Source: Didymella arachidicola
Taxonomy: Eukaryota; Ascomycota; Dothideomycetes; Pleosporales; Didymellaceae
Direction of reading: 5' to 3'
Assembly: GCA_016630955.3 (NCBI GenBank)
Contig: CM049985.1
Location: forward strand, 806,001 to 870,000
DNA length: 64,000 bases
A model generated the notes under the pieces. That model searched no databases. It had not been told where the DNA came from and worked only from the letters and a program-made list of their open reading frames with translations. Positions 54,630 to 64,000 of this stretch are shown piece by piece. The position numbers were made by a program, and so were the translations under genes. Numbering within the stretch: the first letter of the stretch is position 1; every line of letters begins with the position of its first letter.

Positions 54630-56275
54630 ATGTCAACAAGCATAACCCCAATATCACCAACACTCACAGTACTAGATCCTGCACAAGGCCATGCATTTAA
54701 AACCCCGAAAAAGTGCATCAATGACGGCGATGATGTCACATTCTTCCTCTCCTCCAAAGCGTACGCGGACATAATGACATTCATATTCCAGCTGAATACG
54801 TCAATGATCCCACGGAAACTCACAAACAAAGAGAAAGGAACAACAACAGTCAAGGAGTGGAGTTTGGGCGACGGTTCGGTACCGTACCCGCCCGTAGTGC
54901 AAAACCTCGCCAAGCTACTCGAGGCACTGACGTCGATCATCGACGAAGCGCCGCCGGACACCGGACCACGACGCTTCGGCAACATAAGTTTCAGGAAGTG
55001 GTATGATATTGTAAGAGAGAGGGCGTCGGACTTTCTCGATACATATTTGCCAGAAGACGTCCTGTCGTACAAATCCACCTCTGACGTCTCAGCGAAAAGC
55101 GAGTTGGAAGCGTACTTTGTCGGCAGCTTTGGTAGCTCTCAGCGTCTTGATTACGGGACCGGTCATGAATTGTCGTTCCTCGCATTCTTGGGGTGTTTGT
55201 GGAAGCTCGGTGCGTTCCCTGCGTCTGCCGACGGTGACCAAGAGCGTGGCATTGTGTTGGGCGTTGTGGAGCCGTATCTGGTCCTCATCCGGCGGCTGAT
55301 TCTGACCTACACGCTGGAACCTGCTGGGAGCCATGGAGTGTGGGGTCTTGATGATCATTCGTTCGTGTCGTATATCTTCGGCAGCGCGCAGCTGTCCCCA
55401 CCCATCTCAACACCTGCGGACGTCGCAACTGAAGGCTCGCTGGAAAGTGCGCCAAACCCGGGAGACGTGGCGAAGGCCACCGCTGTACAAAGGGAGAGGG
55501 GTAGGAACATGTACTTCAGCGCAATCGGCTTCATCTACGACGTCAAAAAAGGCCCGTTCTGGGAACACAGTCCGATACTGTACGATGTGTCCGGCGTAAA
55601 GGCTGGGTGGGCGAAGATCAACAAGGTACGTACTGAGCAACTCATAGGCTTAGGTTGTGGGAAGATATTTGGGACCACGGCTCACAACTACAGGGCATGA
55701 TCAAGATGTACAACGCAGAAGTCCTCTCCAAATTCCCCGTTGTCCAGCACTTCCCCTTCGGCTCCCTCTTCAGCTGGACCCCCGACCCCAACGCACCCAA
55801 GATCCAAGCCAGCGTGCATACCTCTTCACAGCCGAAAGCCGTCACACCATCCAACTCAGCCCCCACAGCACGTCGAACGGGGCCCTCAGCAGCGTTACGA
55901 GATCCCTTGGCAGAATCGAACATAGTGCCAAGGACCTCGCAACCGCCTCTCCGCGATCCCCTTGCTGGCGGAATGCCAATGACAGCAGCACCATGGGCAA
56001 TAGCATCCGGGCCGCATGTCCCCGCGGGACCCAATCAGCCTACCCGAGCGCCCTGGGCGTCAAGCACGAGAGCGCCGCCGCCCCCACCAGGAGCAAGCAC
56101 CGCACGCCTGCCACCGCCCGGCGAGGGTACAGCCGCACCGTGGGCATCAAGTACTAGACTCCCGCCTCCGCCTCCAGGAGCAAGCTCGGCACGTCTAACT
56201 CCCCCTGGTGCAGGCACAGCTCCGTGGGCGAGAGGCGGAGCAGACACAAGCGCACCGGCACCGAGACAACCGTAG
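54630..56275 (+). CDS. RRD1: PP2A phosphatase activator (PTPA), peptidyl-prolyl isomerase family, 2 exons
   Basis: Model: 54630-55625, intron 55626-55693 (68 nt, GTACGT donor), 55694-56275; 525 aa. The PTPA domain fills residues 15-350: VPYPPVVQNLAKLLEAL, FGNISFRKWYDIVRERA, ELEAYFVGSFGSSQRLDYGT, GHELSFLAFLGCLWKLG, YSPILYD-like HSPILYDVSGV, and KINKGMIKMYNAEVLSKFPV. PTPA proteins bind PP2A-type catalytic subunits and restore active metal and conformation. Yeast has two, Rrd1 and Rrd2; the long tail favours the Rrd1-like form, but the symbol is tentative. The C-terminal 170 residues are Pro/Ala/Ser-rich and include a tandem repeat of about 29 residues (APWASSTRxPPPPPGAS). No upstream ATG fits better. 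Confidence 0.93.
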
Positions 56276-57362
56276 CTCCATACACTGGGGAAGTGTGTAG
56301 ATTGATATCCATTGACATAAACCCTTTCCATGTGTCTCCCGAGAAAACAGGTATCTGTTCCATTCGTGCATCAGTTGTCTAAACAACTACCAAACCCGTC
56401 ATATTTCTTCCACGCGTGTGCATGATTTCATCTCCGTTATCCACAGAGTTCCGTTCTGCTCGCACCGCCGCTCCTCGCAATCCCCTCTTCTTCCACCACA
56501 CACCCCACGCCAATCGCAACAACAGCACACTACACCACCTCCCTCCACCAACCACCCTACCAAACCATGCGCATCTGTCTTCAACATCTCCGCCGCGGCA
56601 CACGGGCCAAGAATCCACCTCACGCACTATCACGCACCACCCCACACGACACCAGCTCTCCCAGCCTAGAATTCTTTACACATAAACACCTACCCAGGCA
56701 CCAGCTAATCCCTACTCCTCTCTTTACAGGCGCATAAAGTCGCGCAATTGATAACATCTATTGCCTGCCTCGCCAGCCGGGTCCGGGCACGAAGAGCAGC
56801 GCAACGGGGGGCGATGGAGATGCAGGTCTACTCTACTCTCCTCTACTCTAATCTAATCTAGTATAGTTGAGATGTTTAGTAGCTATAACAATACAGAGGT
56901 GGTGAGAATTGACGTGGTGAGGGAATACGCGGGCTGGGCTGGAAGCGCACAGCAAGTGTAGAGTATTAGACCGCACTGCGAAGGAGGGAGATGGGAACGC
57001 GGGGTTGAAGCGCTGGTGCGGAGGGCTTTGGGGAGAGTGGAATTGGCGGGGGGTGAAGCGTGTGCTTGACGCACGCTGGGTGGTTTGCGTCGTTGCTCCT
57101 GGTCTTTTGGGAGGGTCAGGGCTTTGATCAGGGGCGGAGGGGATCGGCTTGTTGTAGTTGGTTCGAGGAGGGCGGTGTGGGGTATGTGGTTTAGTTTGTC
57201 TATGGTGGTGTATCATCTTTTGTCGTGGGACTGGCGCCGCCGGTGGTGTGTTGCGGGACAGGTACAGTTCCACTCCTAACTCCTTCATCTCCTAGCTCCT
57301 TCAAACCCCCGGGCTGCTCTTCTTCACCTAGCTGCTCGCTTCACACAGCTACTCGATTTGCC
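56276..57362. other. Intergenic between convergent genes, no gene seen
   Basis: Pyrimidine-rich and purine-rich stretches, including a CTCTACT-type simple repeat near 56,830-56,860, but no coding signal. Confidence 0.55.
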
Positions 57363-60300
57363 CTACTTCGCCTCCCCACTCCCATAAAACCCCCTATCCA
57401 ACCTCCTCAGCGCCTCCTCAGCCTCACCCCTCGTCCGCGCGCTCGTCGCGGGCAAATCCCGCATAACCTGCTGCACCAACTCCTCCAACGCCTTTGGGTT
57501 CGCGCCATTCAGGCTCGCCTGCTTAAACGCGTCAGCAGCCTTGTTTGTCGCCTCGACGAGCTCTGCTTTCTTCTCGACGGAGGCGTGGGGGAGGGTGTCG
57601 AGGACGGACTGGAGGTGTTGCTGGTTGGGTGGAGTGTCGGGGGCGGGTTGGAAGGGGGGGAGGGGTTGTTGGTGCGGGAGGCCTGCGGACGGGGCCTGGG
57701 GTTGGCGTTTGCGCAGCATGACTTGGCCTTTGCCGTCCATGTATGTTTCGTAGCCTTGCTGGTCGAGGACTTCGTCGGGGACTTTGACGTTGACGGGGAT
57801 GCCGGCTGTGCCTGCTTTGTCCATTTTGTCGCGGAGGCTTTGCTCGACGGGTGTCATGCCCTTGGGGCCGTCTTTGCTTTGGTTGTAGGTTTCGAGGGCG
57901 CGGATGCGGTCTTGGTTTTCGCGGTTGTTCTCCATGAGGAAGCGCAGGCACATGATGGCGTGCTCGCGTATGTAGGGGTTGTGCTCGTCGTAGGAGCAGC
58001 AGTTTAGTACGGCTTCGATGCCGCCGAGGGGCCGGATTTGGTTCTGGACGAGTGTGTTTTTCCAGACGAGGCTGGAGAGGACGAGCACGGCGAGCTTTTT
58101 CAGGTTGCGCCATTCAAAGTCGGACGGCTCGTCGGCTGCTTCGTCCATGTACGGGCGTGGCGGGGGCGACGAGGGCGGCGGGATGAAGCTCTCGGCCGGT
58201 GCTGGGGCAGGGTCGTAGGGCCTTTCGACGGCGACAGGTGCTGTTTGTGACTGCTGCGGGCCCGAGATATCGACCTCGACAGGTGCAGGTGGAGGCGCCG
58301 AGTGTCGCAGCGGCGGGACGCTGAGCTGTCCTTTTGGTATGGCAGCATCGAGTTCCTTGAGCAGCGTGACGAGCTCGTTTGCAATCTCCCAGTTGGAGAG
58401 CATCCGCTTCCACGTCTCGTGCTCGGTCAGGATGGCGAAGAACTCGAGGTACTGGTACACGCCCTCGTACATGCGCTCCATATCCCACAGGTTGAGCGGG
58501 AAGTCCTCGGGCTGTGCGTGGCCGGCGCGGATCTGGCCTTGCAGGAAGATGAGCGCGCAGGTCTGGGGGATGATATGCCGCCGGAACTCTGTGAGCAGGA
58601 AGTTGACCATGTGGACGTCGCCTTGGTCGACTTGGGGTGGCGAGGATTTGGGCAGGCCCTTTGCGGGCTGGGCGCGGGCTTGTCGTGCGCGGAAGATGTT
58701 GGTTAGGAGCTTCATGATGACAGCCTGTGCGGGTGAGATGATGTCTTTCGATCTAGAATTGTCAGCGCCATCCAATATGATTTGGACTCGACTCACTCAG
58801 ACTCCCTAAAGGCGTGGTAGGCGAACGGCAGAAGCTGGTTGGCGAGAATGGCCTCCATGATCTTGACCATGAACTTGAAGTAGAGCTCCTCCTCCCTCAA
58901 GTCCCAGGCAGCAACAAAGATGAGAAGCTCTCTGAGCAGATTCCGCCCATTGTCCTGCGCAAGCAGCAAGTGGCAACGCACACCATGCATGCTCCTCACA
59001 CTACTAAACACGGTCGGATCGGAGTGGTAGCCCGGCTGGCCCTCTGTTGGCTCCACGATGCCTCCCATGATGATCATGGGCAGGACCTCGATCTCAGTTG
59101 GGCCCAGGATGAGCGGCACATCAGTGAGCAGGCCCCTGCCCTCGTCGCCCGGGATGTCGTCCTCATAGTCATCGTGGTCATCGTCGTCGTCCGGAGGCGG
59201 GGAAGTCGGGCTCGCTACATCGCTGATTAGCCCAGTGCGGTCGGGGTCAGGCTCCAGACGCTTCAACAGGTCGTCCTTGCCATTCTGCAGGATCTCGGCG
59301 CCGAAGGAGGGCGGGTAGGTAACGCGGAAATCGATCTCACCTGCCGGGGGCGACCGCTTGATGCTGGGGTCGAGCAGCGAGTCAGGGTTGTCTGGGGGAT
59401 GGGTGGGTGTGTCTGCGAGCGTCGAGTCATCCGGATTCATAGCGATGCTCGAGCGCATGCGATCGACTTCGACCTGGAGCTGGTTGATGCTCTTGGCGAG
59501 GGCCTGGACGCTCTCTTCGTTCTTGGCGTGCTGGTCGACAACCTTTTTGTACGTCGTCGACTGGGTGATCTGGTCGCGGTAGCGAGCGACGACGTCGGCG
59601 TAGAGCATGTTCCATTTCTGGGGTGGTCAGTATAGTGCATATAGACGTAGCCAGGAATACAAACGTTTTTTTCATCCTCGCCCATGGTCTGCCAGCGCCG
59701 CCGGCACTCTGCTGCGATGTCATTCGCGCCGGCCTTGTCGCCGTGCTGCATCAGCGCCTTCTTGACCTCGTTGCCCGTCTCGCCAATGTACAGCAGGAAC
59801 GGCGACGACGCAGGCTGCTGTGGGATCTTGAACGTGTCCAGACTCCTCGCCGGCTGCTGGTGCTCGGACGTGGACTCCTCGATGCTGTACTTCTTGTCGG
59901 CGCAGTCCTCGATGGTGTCCTTGATGTCGGCGCGGTCATCCATCCGGTACTTCATGTCGGCAAAGTTGGGCAGCTCGTTGTCGAGGTGGCTGTCGAACAG
60001 CTCGATCCAGAGCATCAGCTTGCGCTGCTCGTTGCGGGCGATGAGGTTGTTGAGGAACTGCAGACAGGTGATGAGCAGCTTCTTGAAGGCGTTGATGACG
60101 CCCTGCCACTTGTCCTCGTCCTGGGTGCCGGCCTCGCCGTCGTAGCCGCGGGCTGTGACGCGAACGCAGACGTTGACGAGGCTGACGATGTCCTTGTCGA
60201 ACAGGCGCTCGGCGGCGAGGTTCTGCGTGCGCTCGCCCTGCACCAGCACGTTGCGCGCAATGCAGACGAGCTGGTTCAGGCGCTCGAGGTCTCGGAGCAG

Positions 60301-61155
60301 GCTCGGGGAGTAGCTCGCAATCAGCGGCCCGCTGAGGCCCTCGTACTCGGGGGCCGCAGGGTCGGGCTGGGCGAAGCACCGCTTCTCGAGCGAGGGGATG
60401 GCGGCCTTGATGACAGCGGCCAGGTCGTCCCAAAACTCCCAGCTCAGGCCGAGCTCGTCGCGCAGCTCGAGGCGCTTGCGGCTGTCCTCGAGCGTCTTCT
60501 TGACCACGTCGCGTTCCAGCATGCGCAGCGTCTCGTCGCGGATGTAGCCCGGGTTGCGGAAGTGGACCGTGTACGGGGCGAGGGCGAGGCGGAGGCGGGT
60601 GAGGTAGGGGCGGGCCTGGATGGCGTCGTATTCGGAGCTGTCGACGCTCTCCTCGTAGACGTCCATGGCTGAGCTTTTTCTCTCCACTTTGCTTTTTCTC
60701 TCTAGACCTTTTCTCTCGAAACCTTTTCTCTCGAAACCTTTCCTCTCCACGGGACTCTTCCTCCACTCGTCCCACAGCCTTGTCTCCCTCAGCAGGCTGC
60801 GATAGACCCAGACGCGGATCGGGGCGGGGCTGCGCAGGAGGCGAAAGACGTTGTTGTCGGCCAGCCGCTCCTGGATGCTGTGGTACTGCGCCAGCGCGAC
60901 AGGCGCGAAGGCGAGGTGGTCGGGCGACGGCGACGAAGAAGAAGCCGTGGGCGATGACGGTGTGGGCGACGGGGGTGCTTCCGAGGCCGGGTCCGAGTAT
61001 TGCGCTGGCGAGGACGGCGTGGGCGACAAAGGCGTGTGCGAATTGTCCAGGCAGGTGTGTTTAGTCTTGTCTCGATCCAACCTCAGCGTCTTACGACTGT
61101 CGTCGTCGTCGATCCCAGGCTGCCCGCCGCTCGTCGAATCGGAGTGGCAGGACAT
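57363..61155 (-). CDS. CTR86: Ataxin-10 domain protein (Ctr86 homologue), 3 exons
   Basis: Model: exon 1 61155-59665, intron 59664-59618 (47 nt), exon 2 59617-58797, intron 58796-58753 (44 nt), exon 3 58752-57363; 1233 aa. The diagnostic ataxin-10 stretch, FEWRNLKKLAVLVLSSLVWK followed by YIREHAIMCLRFLMENNREN, lies at about residues 1000-1085. The N-terminal two thirds are helical, armadillo-like, with Pro/Ser-rich linkers. Yeast Ctr86 is essential and poorly understood; human ataxin-10 is a cytoplasmic scaffold. Near residue 140 the protein has a tandem ERKGF repeat (60,672-60,750). The region after the ataxin-10 domain, rich in Gln/Pro, is long compared with yeast. Splicing phases all agree. 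Confidence 0.88.
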
Positions 61156-61645
61156 GGTCGCGATATTTTTGCAGCGCCGCGCTGGGGCGTCATTGCGGGG
61201 GCGCTAGGTTATCGATAAGACTCTGTCACGTCTGCTCTTGCTGCTAGTCTCTGCATTGCTTTGCTAGGTACTCTGGTAAAGCGTTACTCGCTCTACTATA
61301 CTGTGATGGTTTCTGAGCCTACTACCTATCCGTGAGCTTATCTGCCCTGCTATCCTCTCCTCCGCCTCTCCTCCCCCTCCCCCACCCACCCAGCGCTAGG
61401 TCGTCGATAACACATCAGTCGCGGCTCTTGCTGCTAGTCCATCTGCATACGTTATCGATAAGGATAACTAGCAGGACAACACTCGATCAACGTTCGGCTT
61501 TTACTAGACTAGAAAAGAAGCCGTCGTGCATCATATTGTCTCGCATATTAGAATATCCTTTTTTTTACAAACTACGAGGCTTCTGTGTCCAACACGGCTG
61601 TTGTATACAGTAAGCACTTGACTACTCTTCAACACCCTTATTCTC
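61156..61645. other. Intergenic, no gene seen
   Basis: Promoter of the ataxin-10 gene and 3-prime region of the URI gene. A GATAAC-containing segment (AGGTTATCGATAA near 61,206 and GTTATCGATAAGGATAAC near 61,450) occurs twice; these contain GATA-factor core sites but no further support. Confidence 0.5.
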
Positions 61646-63424
61646 TTACTCCCGCTCCCCCTCCGCCTTCACCCTCCCCTTCATAAACCGACTCACCCTC
61701 CCCTGCCCCCTCCTCCGCTCATCCTCCCCCTCCTCCCCCATCTCAAACCCACCCCTCTGCCCTATAAACCTGTTCCTCGCCTTGTGATACTCCCTCCTAA
61801 TCTCCTGATCCAGCACCACGGGATCGAATTCATCCGGCGCAGGAGATGAAGTTGCAGGGGGGGCGCGCTCGATGATTGTCGGGGCGAGGGTCAGGCCTGC
61901 TGGGCCGGAGGGTTGAGGGTGAGAGGGGGGGATGGGGGGTGTCGGGAGGGGTGTTGTGAGGGGGCGGGTGCGCTTGAAGCGGGAGACTTTTGTGGGTTGG
62001 GAGGGCGTCTGGGGGGTCGTTTGGGCGATGCGTTCGAGGATGGTGGGCGAGATTGTTTGTGTGGGTGCGGATGGAGGGGGGGAGATGTCGAGGTCGTCGG
62101 CGAAGCGGACGCCTTTTTTGCTGGAAGAGGACGGCTTGGGCTTGGCGGCGTCGATGGTGGAGTCGAATTTTTCGTCTTTTTGGATCTTGAGCAGGCGCAC
62201 GCTTTCGGCTTGCTCGACCGTCTGGTCGTCGGCGGTCTGCGGGCCGATGTTCTCGAGCATGCGCGCGTTGAGCTTGCGCTCGAGCGCTAGCATCTGCTGG
62301 CGGTAGTCGTCGGTGATGCCGGTCGCGGTGCTGCGCCCGTACTCGTCCTCGTCCTCGTCTTCGTCTTCGTCTTCGTCCTCGTCCTCATCATAGTCGTCGT
62401 CAAAGTCCGAGTACTCTGCGGTGGGGTGGTCGAGGTCGAGCTCAGCGACCACCTGCCCAACCTCAGACAGCCCGTACTGCAGCATCTGGCGGCGCAGTTC
62501 GGCGTCCTCGGGCGACTCGCCCTGTGGGATGATGGGGTACGAGGCGACGAGGTTGTCGTCCTGGTCCAGCTCGATGACCTTTGTGCCGCGCGTGAAGTTG
62601 AGGGCGTCGAGGTCGTCGTTGTAGCCGTCCTTTTCGAGTGCAGCTCTGCCTCTGGGTGGCTCGACGTCGACCTCGCTGGCGAACGAGACTGATTTTTTCG
62701 TGCTTTCGACTTCGGGCTTGGTTGGAGGCGTGGGCGATGGTTCGGCCGACTTTCTTGTGCTTTCGACTCCAGGCTTGGATGTGGTCGCAGGCAGTGCTTC
62801 TGTCAAGACCGAGGGTGTCTCTCCCCCCGCCGCCCCCTGCATCTTCTCCAGCTCTGCCTTTCTCACGCCAGCCTTGCGCAACACCTCGATGACCTCGGCC
62901 GCGCCCTTGCCCGTCTGGTTGACCGAGCTCGAGACGGCGTTGCCCTCGTCGTCCAGCTCCTCCTCGATGTCCATCATCGGCAGCCCCTCCTCATTATCCA
63001 CGCCAGGGTCGAGCAGAACATCAACGCCCGCCAGCTGCTTCTCGGCGGCATCGAGCTGCCTCTCGACGGCGGCGCTGTTCTGCTGCACGTAGTCGATGCG
63101 GCGCTGCACGCGGTCCACGACCTGGTCCGCATCGCGGCCGGAGCCAAGCAGATCGGCGACCTCCTTCTCGGTCAGCAGCGTCGCGTCGAGGCCCCGCGCA
63201 ATCTGGCGCACGTCTGCGGGCGACGGCGTCGAGGCGCTCTCGACCTCGTCCCTGAAGAGCGTGTACTCGGCCTCCCAGGTGGTCCAGTGGTGCAGCGCGG
63301 CGGACAGCTTGTCGACGCTGTCCTGCAGCTGCGCGCGCCGGCGCTCGATGCTCTCGAGGGTGCTCTGGGCGGCGGCGGCCATTGTGTCGGCGGGGACGGG
63401 CGGCGGTTTGCGCGAAGGAGACAT
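61646..63424 (-). CDS. BUD27: URI/Bud27-type unconventional prefoldin protein
   Basis: Single exon, 592 aa from the ATG at 63,424. Residues about 15-135 form a prefoldin-alpha fold: two coiled coils (LESIERRRAQLQDSVDKLSA and VDRVQRRIDYVQQNSAAVER) around a hairpin. The middle has acidic linkers, including a Asp-Glu run encoded at about 62,340-62,395. Two KKSVSFASEVDV / KKGVRFADDLDI motifs follow. The C-terminus (EIRREYHKARNRFIGQRGGF) is the conserved ending of fungal Bud27 (DUF3835). Bud27/URI binds RNA polymerase subunit Rpb5, helps polymerase assembly and acts in TOR-dependent translation. The frame opens upstream of 63,424 but only with GTG. Another in-frame ATG lies 14 codons downstream. 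Confidence 0.88.
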   Translation of the reverse strand: MSPSRKPPPVPADTMAAAAQSTLESIERRRAQLQDSVDKLSAALHHWTTWEAEYTLFRDEVESASTPSPADVRQIARGLDATLLTEKEVADLLGSGRDADQVVDRVQRRIDYVQQNSAAVERQLDAAEKQLAGVDVLLDPGVDNEEGLPMMDIEEELDDEGNAVSSSVNQTGKGAAEVIEVLRKAGVRKAELEKMQGAAGGETPSVLTEALPATTSKPGVESTRKSAEPSPTPPTKPEVESTKKSVSFASEVDVEPPRGRAALEKDGYNDDLDALNFTRGTKVIELDQDDNLVASYPIIPQGESPEDAELRRQMLQYGLSEVGQVVAELDLDHPTAEYSDFDDDYDEDEDEDEDEDEDEDEYGRSTATGITDDYRQQMLALERKLNARMLENIGPQTADDQTVEQAESVRLLKIQKDEKFDSTIDAAKPKPSSSSKKGVRFADDLDISPPPSAPTQTISPTILERIAQTTPQTPSQPTKVSRFKRTRPLTTPLPTPPIPPSHPQPSGPAGLTLAPTIIERAPPATSSPAPDEFDPVVLDQEIRREYHKARNRFIGQRGGFEMGEEGEDERRRGQGRVSRFMKGRVKAEGERE

Positions 63425-63651
63425 TTTGCCGCGGAGCAGACATTTTGCCGAGTGAGACCCTGACGTCGCGTCAGTTGCGGAGCTGACTGACCTCACTTAA
63501 TCTCGACCATCGACCATGTAGACGCGCCCTCCTTCGTCTCTCTGCTGCCGTTCCTCGTGTCTACAGTCGGTGATTTCTGAAGCGATTGCTTAGTCACCAC
63601 ACCTCACCTCCACTCCTCCTCACCCTCACCGCTCCCACCCCCATCGCCGCC
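63425..63651. promoter_or_regulatory. 227-bp divergent promoter of URI and TFB3 genes
   Basis: Start codons at 63,424 (minus) and 63,652 (plus) are 227 bp apart, so the two transcription-related genes probably share one promoter region. The plus-strand ATG has a Kozak-like GCCGCCATG context. Confidence 0.55.
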
Positions 63652-64000
63652 ATGTCCAAAGCCGCACGCCCCGGGGCGCGTCAAGGCGAAGCCGGCGGTG
63701 CGTCCCTCTCCCAGTCCCTCTACACGCTCTCGTTGAAGCGCTCTCCTCCCCGCCCCCATGGCCCCACTGACGCCGCCTCAGACGTGTGCCCCGTGTGCAA
63801 GTCCAGCCGGTACCTGAACCCGCACATGAAGTTCCTCGTGAACCCGGAATGCTACCACAAAATGTGCGAGTCGTGCGTGGACCGCATCTTCAGCCACGGC
63901 CCCGCCCCGTGTCCCATCGCCGGCTGCGCGCGCACCCTGCGCAAGGGCCGCTTCCGCGAAGCCACCTTCGAAGACCTCCGGGTCGAGCGCGAAGTCGACA
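63652..64000 (+). CDS. TFB3: TFIIH subunit Tfb3/MAT1, 5-prime part, cut by window edge
   Basis: Exon 1 63652-63697, intron 63698-63781 (84 nt, GTGCGT donor), exon 2 from 63,782 to the edge. Splicing gives MSKAARPGARQGEAGDVCPV and then an unusual C3HC4 RING: CPVCKSSRYLNP, VNPECYHKMCESCVDRIF, APCPIAGCARTLRKGRF. This is the hallmark N-terminus of Tfb3/MAT1, which tethers the Kin28/CDK7 kinase to TFIIH and activates it in transcription start and DNA repair. The frame is open to the end of the window. The C-terminal two thirds are not in view. Confidence 0.95.
   Translation, partial: MSKAARPGARQGEAGGASLSQSLYTLSLKRSPPRPHGPTDAASDVCPVCKSSRYLNPHMKFLVNPECYHKMCESCVDRIFSHGPAPCPIAGCARTLRKGRFREATFEDLRVEREVD

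Noticed and set aside
57225..58007. 260-codon plus-strand frame
   Set aside because: Antisense to the conserved ataxin-10 exon; composition is a mirror of that gene.
59623..60672. 349-codon plus-strand frame inside the ataxin-10 gene
   Set aside because: Antisense shadow in GC-rich coding sequence; Leu/Val/Ala-rich without motifs, while the minus strand gives a phase-consistent spliced gene.
62340..62400. TCCTCGTCTTCG microsatellite
   Set aside because: It encodes the acidic Asp-Glu linker of the URI homologue in frame; a normal feature of such proteins rather than an inserted repeat.
1..64000. CRISPR array, biosynthetic cluster or starship-type captain gene
   Set aside because: No regularly spaced direct repeats, no polyketide/peptide synthase or DUF3435-type recombinase seen; secreted enzymes and relics are scattered, not clustered by pathway.

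Overview
This looks like nuclear DNA of a filamentous ascomycete (Pezizomycotina), most likely a Dothideomycete. The evidence is intron-containing genes with short 38-108 nt introns, GT donors and CTAAC/CTGAC-type branch points. The gene content also fits: mannitol 2-dehydrogenase, GH71 alpha-1,3-glucanase, an AA5 copper oxidase with PAN modules, a HET-domain relic, Fot1/pogo-type transposons and a Tad1-type LINE. The species is not identified. All exon joins below were worked out by hand from splice-site phase; none was aligned or searched.

Layout. 1-8.2 kb: a partial gene at the left edge, a fungal protein with one membrane segment, and a six-exon DUG2-type WD40/M20 glutathione-degradation gene. 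8.2-12.9 kb: gene-poor, with a decayed HET-domain gene and a CACGTGGG palindrome upstream of a PHO89-type phosphate symporter (12,958-14,806). 16.2-27.7 kb: a two-RRM protein with an apparent 1-nt frameshift, mannitol 2-dehydrogenase with a targeting-like extension, an NmrA-like protein, and a PAN-PAN-galactose-oxidase protein with a GC-AG intron.

29.2-41.5 kb is a transposon nest. Element 1 is a pogo/Fot1-like transposon with 41-nt inverted repeats and TA duplications, disabled by one stop codon. It abuts element 2, a related transposon whose transposase is split by a full-length, apparently intact two-ORF LINE. Element 3, on the opposite strand, has one continuous transposase frame broken only by eight nonsense codons, seven of them TAG. 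A 29-nt repeat, probably the end of a further family, occurs on both sides.

41.9-48.4 kb: a GH71 glucanase, a P450 relic, an AT-rich tract, a zinc-independent MDR dehydrogenase, a tiny membrane/coiled-coil protein, and a small membrane protein broken by an in-frame TGA. 48.5-64 kb is dense core-gene territory: two large disordered proteins, a PP2A activator (PTPA), an ataxin-10/Ctr86 homologue, a URI/Bud27 prefoldin-like protein, and the start of TFB3/MAT1 (TFIIH). Two gene pairs there are divergent with very short shared promoters. I saw no convincing tRNA, rRNA or CRISPR.

The genes do not form one pathway. The contrast is between conserved housekeeping genes at both ends and a central accessory stretch holding transposons, secreted carbohydrate-active enzymes and gene relics.
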